A stretch of DNA of 36,324 nucleotides from Candidatus Methanofilum arcanum (lineage in GTDB: Archaea > Halobacteriota > Methanomicrobia > Methanomicrobiales > Methanospirillaceae), in assembly GCA_031285085.1 (NCBI GenBank), contig JAITWW010000113.1:1-36324 (forward strand), written 5' to 3'. The notes under the pieces were generated by a model, which searched no databases, was not told the origin of the DNA, and was given only the letters and a program-made list of their open reading frames with translations. Of the stretch, positions 32,236 through 36,324 are shown piece by piece (the first letter of the stretch is position 1; every line of letters begins with the position of its first letter). The translations under genes were made by a program, and so were the position numbers.

Positions 32236-33696
32236 ATGAGTGCCAATAGAGAAAACGATAATAATACCCAGAGTATAGAACTTCTTCCAAAAAAATCTGA
32301 TTTTTCAGAGTGGTATAATGAAATTTTGTGGCGTGCAGAGATTATGGATGTACGCTACCCGATTAAAGGAATGTATGTGTGGCATCCGTACGGGTTTGGT
32401 GTGAGAAAACGGGTGTATTCTATACTTCGCTCTCTTCTTGATGTTGATCACGATGAAACTCTGTTTCCCTTGCTTATCCCAGAGCATGAGTTCATGAAGG
32501 AGGCAGAGCACATTAAGGGGTTTGAAAACGAGGTCTACTGGATCACGCATGGAGGAACAACACCACTCGATGTACGGCTTGCCCTTCGACCTACCAGTGA
32601 GACATCAATCTACCCCATGTACGCACTTTGGATCCGATCTCATGCTGATCTTCCCCTAAAGCTCTATCAGGTTGTAAATACATTTCGCTATGAGACAAAG
32701 CATACGCGACCATTGATTCGCGTGCGTGAGATTACTTCATTTAAAGAAGCACATACCGTTCATGGTACATGGGATGATGCAGCAGAGCAGGTTGAAGCTG
32801 CGGTGCGGTTATATCAGGAGTTTTATGATGCTCTGTGTGTGCCTGTTTTGATATCAAAACGTCCTGATTGGGATAAGTTCCCAGGAGCTGATTACACCAT
32901 TGCTTTTGATTGTGTTATGCCAGATGGAAGAACCTTACAGGTTGGAACGGTGCATCACTTAGGTGATAGTTTTTCCAGGACATTTGATCTGACCTATGAG
33001 GATATCAATGGCGAGCAGGTTTTGTGCCATCAGACTTGTTATGGTATCTCAGAGCGATGCATTGCAGCACTTATTTCAACACATGGGGATGATACTGGGC
33101 TGTGCCTTCCCCCTCAGACTGCACCAGTTCAGATTGTGATTGTTCCTATTATTATGAAGAAGAGAGAGGCTGAGGTACAAGAAGCTGCTCAGGTTCTCTG
33201 CGATGAGTTACAAGCCGCTGGATTTCGGGTGAAGGTTGATGCCCGAGATCTGAGGCCAGGTGCAAAGTATTATCATTGGGAGCTTCGTGGTGTTCCTCTT
33301 CGTATTGAGATCGGTCCCCGAGATATTGATAATGGGGTTGTGATGACCGTAACACGTGGCGGTACAAAGGAAGCGATCCAAAGAGAGAATATTGCAGTAC
33401 ATATTCAAGAGAAGCTTGCATCTGTTACCACTGAGATACAGAGTGTTGCGCGTGAACGTGTACAGGGCCAGATTCATATGGTCTCTACTCGCGGTGAGCT
33501 TTTAGATGCCGCTAAGGGTGGTGTTGGTGTGCTGCATTGGTGTGGATCAAAGGAGTGCTGTGAAAAGATAGAAGCCGAGTCTGAAGCTGTGTTGCTTGGT
33601 GGAGAGCTTCGCGGAAAGCTTGTCAATGTGGATCAGAGTAATTGCATTATCTGTGGAGAACCTGGGACCGCCAGTTTGCTTGGAAGATCATATTAA
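32236..33696 (+). CDS. proS: Prolyl-tRNA synthetase, archaeal/eukaryotic type
   Basis: ProRS charges tRNA-Pro. The 486-residue class II enzyme has motif 2 in LRPTSETSIYPMYALWIRSHADLPLKLYQVVNTFRYE, the proline-binding TSFKEAHT region, motif 3 near GTVHHLGDSFSRTFDLTYED to the CYGISERCIAALIS stretch, then the anticodon-binding domain and the C-terminal zinc-like domain (CGSKECCEKIE, CIICGEPG). There is no bacterial editing insert, as expected for the archaeal type. GGAG lies ten bases ahead of ATG 32236, 15 bases after the SpoIIM-like gene. Confidence 0.96.
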   Translation: MSANRENDNNTQSIELLPKKSDFSEWYNEILWRAEIMDVRYPIKGMYVWHPYGFGVRKRVYSILRSLLDVDHDETLFPLLIPEHEFMKEAEHIKGFENEVYWITHGGTTPLDVRLALRPTSETSIYPMYALWIRSHADLPLKLYQVVNTFRYETKHTRPLIRVREITSFKEAHTVHGTWDDAAEQVEAAVRLYQEFYDALCVPVLISKRPDWDKFPGADYTIAFDCVMPDGRTLQVGTVHHLGDSFSRTFDLTYEDINGEQVLCHQTCYGISERCIAALISTHGDDTGLCLPPQTAPVQIVIVPIIMKKREAEVQEAAQVLCDELQAAGFRVKVDARDLRPGAKYYHWELRGVPLRIEIGPRDIDNGVVMTVTRGGTKEAIQRENIAVHIQEKLASVTTEIQSVARERVQGQIHMVSTRGELLDAAKGGVGVLHWCGSKECCEKIEAESEAVLLGGELRGKLVNVDQSNCIICGEPGTASLLGRSY

Positions 33697-33751
33697 CCTT
33701 TCTGCACACCACTTTTTGCGAATACTGGAAGTACAGTCAATTTTGTACATA

Positions 33752-33778
33752 CATTTTTTAATCCAATTTTTTATAGGG
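33752..33778 (+). terminator. T-rich stretch after proS
   Basis: Two runs of six T lie 55-80 bases after the proS stop. There is no strong hairpin. This is a plausible archaeal-type terminator. Confidence 0.3.
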
Positions 33779-34227
33779 TTTTGAATTTAAAGTGAAATAA
33801 AACGGTAAAATCTCCTCCCAAGGTATATGTTCATATGGTACATAGCTCAAAGGAGTTGAACTATTGTACTCAACAAAATATTTTAAGTTGGATTTATTTA
33901 TATTGTATGTCAAACTAAACATCGAAATATGGGGAGGAATCGTCTATTTGCTGCAGTAAACACCTTGGTGTCAAGATATTTAAAATTTGTTGATGGGAAC
34001 ATGTATGTGCAAAGAATGGTTGTACTGTAAAGTCTGTGAAAGCTAAAATCATGCCAAAACCCAGGTTTGTCAAAAAGAGTGGCTGGCAATCTATGTCAAC
34101 TAAGGTGCGCGGGAAGAGGAAAAAGCTAAAAATTGAGAGCAATTCTCTATGAAAATCGTGATTCATTTCAAGTGCTATATATATTTCACGATGCGAATAG
34201 CTACCCCGCCAACCCACTTCAAAAAAC
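33779..34227. other. Intergenic DNA with a possible decayed frame
   Basis: No gene is called. On the + strand from about 33918 to 34150 a reading frame continues for some 75 codons with one internal TGA and a very basic C-terminal part (KPRFVKKSGWQ, RGKRKKLKI). On the minus strand a 111-codon frame covers 33915-34250. Neither shows a ribosome binding site with a known family. A relic of a mobile element is possible but not supported. Confidence 0.3.
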
Positions 34228-34236
34228 CTTATATGC
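34228..34236 (+). promoter_or_regulatory. TATA-like box of the MFS transporter gene
   Basis: CTTATATGC follows an A-rich stretch that could be a BRE. The expected start is near 34260, which leaves a leader of about 160 bases to the preferred start codon at 34420. The leader contains two dyads and a short reading frame. Confidence 0.45.
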
Positions 34237-34274
34237 AAAGCCGCTGACACTCTGATGTTGAAACACGGAAATCA

Positions 34275-34294
34275 TTTGTGAAAAGCATCACAAA
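34275..34294 (+). promoter_or_regulatory. Dyad TTTGTGA-N6-TCACAAA ahead of the MFS gene
   Basis: The two 7-bp arms (34275-34281 and 34288-34294) are exactly complementary around a six-base centre. The core TGTGA-N6-TCACA equals the CRP-family consensus known in bacteria. Its position just after the expected transcription start would suit a repressor. It could also act as an RNA hairpin. Confidence 0.5.
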
Positions 34295-34295
34295 A

Positions 34296-34313
34296 ATGGT
34301 GAGATAACACCAT
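34296..34313 (+). promoter_or_regulatory. Dyad ATGGTG-N6-CACCAT holding a ribosome binding site
   Basis: The 6-bp arms (34296-34301 and 34308-34313) are complementary around AGATAA. The left arm contains most of the GGTGA site, and the right arm ends in the first two bases of the leader ATG at 34312. As RNA it would hide the leader ORF start; as DNA it would be a second operator next to the first. Confidence 0.4.
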
Positions 34314-34341
34314 GAAAAACGTGATATATTGCCTCATTTAA
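34312..34341 (+). CDS. Possible 9-residue leader peptide
   Basis: MKNVIYCLI is read from ATG 34312 to TAA, with GGTGA nine bases ahead. It lies about 80 bases before the MFS gene. Short translated leaders often regulate drug-efflux genes in bacteria. Such a short frame can arise by chance, so this is tentative. Confidence 0.3.
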   Translation: MKNVIYCLI

Positions 34342-34419
34342 CCTGAAAACTCCCAGTTGTTCTTGCTGTTTAAAGTTGATCTCCGTGGTGCTGAAATGAA
34401 AGTAAAAATGGAGTATCAC

Positions 34420-35832
34420 ATGTCACAAACCGCACAAAAATTACCCAATCTCACACGAGCAGAGCTCACTACTCTCCTTCTCATAGTCAGCCTGTCCGCA
34501 TTTGCAACACCTCTGGTCATCTCTGGAGTAAGTGTCGCCCTTCTGTACATCTCCGAGGATTTTAACACTCTTGCATCTCATATCGGATGGGTGCTGACGA
34601 GTTTTCTTATGGCATCTGCAGTATTTCTCTTTCCATTTGGGAAATTATCTGACCGGATTGGAAAGCAGAGCATATTCATGGCTGGCCTCTCTTTCCAACT
34701 CATCGGATTTGTCATTGCCGGATTATCCACCTCTTTTCCAATGCTTCTTGTCGGGATGGCGCTTGGAGGACTTGGAAGTGCTCAGGTTCTCGCTGTTGGA
34801 ATCCCTCTTCTGACAACGAACTTCCCACATCAGGAACGAGGAAAGGTAATAGGAATAAATACCGCAGCAACCTATACTGCTCTTGCGCTCGGACCATTTG
34901 TTGGGGGCGTTCTCATTGACACCTATGGCTGGCACTCTATTTTTTGGGCACTCATTCCCATTGTTGCACTCGCATTATGTCTTGCGATAAGAGTCATTCC
35001 GAAACTTCCAAAAATAGTCCCTAACACCGACAAACCATTTGATGGTCTTGGTGCAGTTATTTATATCATTGCAGCATCGCTCGTACTTGTTGGTATCAGC
35101 AGGATTATGGAAGGATCAGATGCAGTTATCATGCTTATCATTGGTATTGCAATAGCAGTTATTTTCTTTTGGTGGGAACTAAAACAGCCTGAACCTGTCT
35201 TTCCAATCCATGTATTCATTGAAAACAAGTTATTTAGAAACAGTTCTCTCGCCGCACTCATTAACTATGGCGCATCATATGCAGTGGCGATGCTCCTTTC
35301 ATTTTACCTTCTCGGTGTTAGAGGGTTTACTGGCACTGAAGCAGGAACAGTTCTCATTGCACAGTCTGTTGTCATGGCAGTGCTAACGCCATTTACAGGA
35401 AGATTGTCAGATCGTATCGATCCTAAAATTCTTGCAACAGTTGGTATGATCATGACTGCACTCGCTCTGTTTGCATTTTCGACTTTGACAAGCACAACTC
35501 CCTTATGGGTTGTCATTGGTATTTTGATCTTTTTGGGAGCTGGAATTGCATTTTTCTCCTCTCCAAATATGAACTCTATTATGAGTTCAGTTCCTGACAC
35601 TCAGGCAGGCATTGCTTCTGCAACAGCAGGTACCATGCGAGTATTTGGACAGGTCGTATCAGTCGCTGCAGCCACAATTGCATTTGCAGTCATGCTTGGG
35701 TCTGTTGTTATCAGTCCAGAGATTGCAGATTCGCTTCTTGAAGCTATCTCGACAATATTTATAGCCCTTGGGCTTCTGTGTACAATTGGTATCTGGTTCT
35801 CATACTCACGTGGAAAATCAGGTAATTCATAG
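34420..35832 (+). CDS. MFS transporter, 14-TM drug:proton antiporter (DHA2) type
   Basis: The 470-residue reading from ATG 34420 has about 14 transmembrane segments, as in the EmrB/QacA group of drug exporters. Motif A between the second and third helices reads GKLSDRIGKQSI, with a second copy, GRLSDRIDPKIL, in the C-terminal half. The antiporter-type motif C region reads ALGPFVGGVLIDTYGW. Alternative starts are ATG 34396 and 34408; GGAG at 34409-34412, seven bases ahead, favours 34420. The substrate cannot be told from sequence. The gene stands alone with its own leader, two dyads and a terminator. Confidence 0.88.
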   Translation: MSQTAQKLPNLTRAELTTLLLIVSLSAFATPLVISGVSVALLYISEDFNTLASHIGWVLTSFLMASAVFLFPFGKLSDRIGKQSIFMAGLSFQLIGFVIAGLSTSFPMLLVGMALGGLGSAQVLAVGIPLLTTNFPHQERGKVIGINTAATYTALALGPFVGGVLIDTYGWHSIFWALIPIVALALCLAIRVIPKLPKIVPNTDKPFDGLGAVIYIIAASLVLVGISRIMEGSDAVIMLIIGIAIAVIFFWWELKQPEPVFPIHVFIENKLFRNSSLAALINYGASYAVAMLLSFYLLGVRGFTGTEAGTVLIAQSVVMAVLTPFTGRLSDRIDPKILATVGMIMTALALFAFSTLTSTTPLWVVIGILIFLGAGIAFFSSPNMNSIMSSVPDTQAGIASATAGTMRVFGQVVSVAAATIAFAVMLGSVVISPEIADSLLEAISTIFIALGLLCTIGIWFSYSRGKSGNS

Positions 35833-35856
35833 AAAGAAACTGTGAAAAACACCAAA

Positions 35857-35889
35857 GAAAGGTATTTTTACACCTTTCAACCGTTTTTT
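35857..35889 (+). terminator. Hairpin and T-run after the MFS gene
   Basis: GAAAGGT (35857-35863) pairs with ACCTTTC (35872-35878) across an eight-base loop, and six T follow at 35884-35889. It begins 25 bases after the stop codon. Confidence 0.6.
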
Positions 35890-36124
35890 CAGACCACCTG
35901 TAGATCACCTGTATCGCTACAGCGCACAGAGTCCATCCATTTTCTTTCTTGTACCTATGGATTTTCACGGCATGGAATATCTCTTCATCACGTATGTGTA
36001 TGAAGAAAACATGGAATTATGAGTCAGTTCCCTCCTTCTGTACTTCATGCAAACCTTTCATCCTCTTCCCGTGTTTTTCCTTCATCGTCAGTTTTAATTG
36101 TGAATGTATCAAAAGAGGGTTCGA

Positions 36125-36324
36125 TTAATGTGAAACAACATCCTTCGTTGGCATTTTTGTTGGGCCCGTAGTTGGTTGTTCATCAAGAGCCGCGATAAGC
36201 TTCTCACGAAACGCATTATATGCGGAGTTACCAGGGTCGATTGCCAAGGCCCTCTCATATGCATCAAGAGCTTTATCAGTTATGCCAGTAGCATCATATG
36301 AAAGCCCGATAGCAAACCATGCTA
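36125..36324 (-). CDS. TPR-repeat protein, C-terminal part
   Basis: The frame enters from the right edge and ends at TAA 36125-36127. The last 66 residues include one tetratricopeptide repeat: AWFAIGLSYDATG followed by DKALDAYERALAIDPGNSAY, with the usual small residues and the terminal DPGN turn. After it come a short helix (AFREKLIAALDE) and a Pro/Thr-rich tail. TPR proteins mediate protein-protein contacts. The rest of the gene is outside the window. Confidence 0.85.
   Translation of the reverse strand, partial: AWFAIGLSYDATGITDKALDAYERALAIDPGNSAYNAFREKLIAALDEQPTTGPTKMPTKDVVSH

Noticed and set aside
33915..34250. 111-codon minus-strand frame and an overlapping basic + frame with one internal TGA
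   Set aside because: Neither matches a known transposase or other family by eye, and both lack convincing starts; possible relic only.

Overview
The window comes from an AT-rich methanogenic archaeon, most likely of the Methanomicrobiales. The archaeal assignment rests on a G1P dehydrogenase (archaeal lipid backbone), ribosomal protein eS6, Alba, archaeal-type ProRS and ValRS, UPF0179, DUF63 and DUF5518 proteins, and Shine-Dalgarno sites of the GGTGA/GGAG type. The methanogen assignment rests on methanogenesis marker 11 and a set of coenzyme B biosynthesis genes (AksA, AksD, AksE). Gene identities were read by eye from protein motifs; no searches were run.

Layout. 1-205: 3' end of an unrecognised gene. 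206-598: AT-rich DNA with nested inverted repeats. 600-7809: a complete bacterial-style phosphate regulon on the + strand, pstS, a truncated second pstS, then pstC-pstA-pstB-phoU and an OmpR-type response regulator with its membrane histidine kinase. Both pstS copies carry the same upstream block: four 6-bp half-sites at 11-bp spacing, seven bases ahead of a TATA-like box. This looks like a Pho box grafted onto an archaeal promoter.

7889-8776 is an exported CARDB-like protein. 8777-9883 has no convincing gene but holds a base-rich, strongly structured block that may be an RNA gene or a group II intron relic. 9884-13434: DUF5518 protein, a YkgJ-type Cys-cluster protein, an Mrp/NBP35 Fe-S ATPase and a metallo-beta-lactamase-fold protein. 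13586-17018 (minus): valS, an XRE regulator and a DUF2178 membrane protein. 17171-18805 (minus): alba, asd and a 57-residue 2[4Fe-4S] ferredoxin.

18860-25150 (minus) is the metabolic core. Read in the direction of transcription it is marker 11, a radical SAM protein, an IorA-like thiamine diphosphate enzyme, AksA, AksD, AksE and a small zinc-motif protein, with several overlapping start/stop junctions. AksA, AksD and AksE extend 2-oxoglutarate towards 2-oxosuberate for coenzyme B. The ThDP enzyme overlaps aksA and is a good candidate for the 2-oxosuberate decarboxylase, a step for which I know no assigned gene.

25273-30597: NYN/OST-HTH RNA-binding nuclease-like protein, SAH/SIH hydrolase, eS6 (+), UPF0179 and egsA. 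30727-33696 (+): DUF63, SpoIIM-like protein and proS. 34228-35832: a 14-TM MFS exporter whose leader has two adjacent dyads, one of the form TGTGA-N6-TCACA, and a 9-codon leader ORF. The window ends in a TPR protein (minus, partial). I saw no tRNA, rRNA, CRISPR array or intact insertion sequence.
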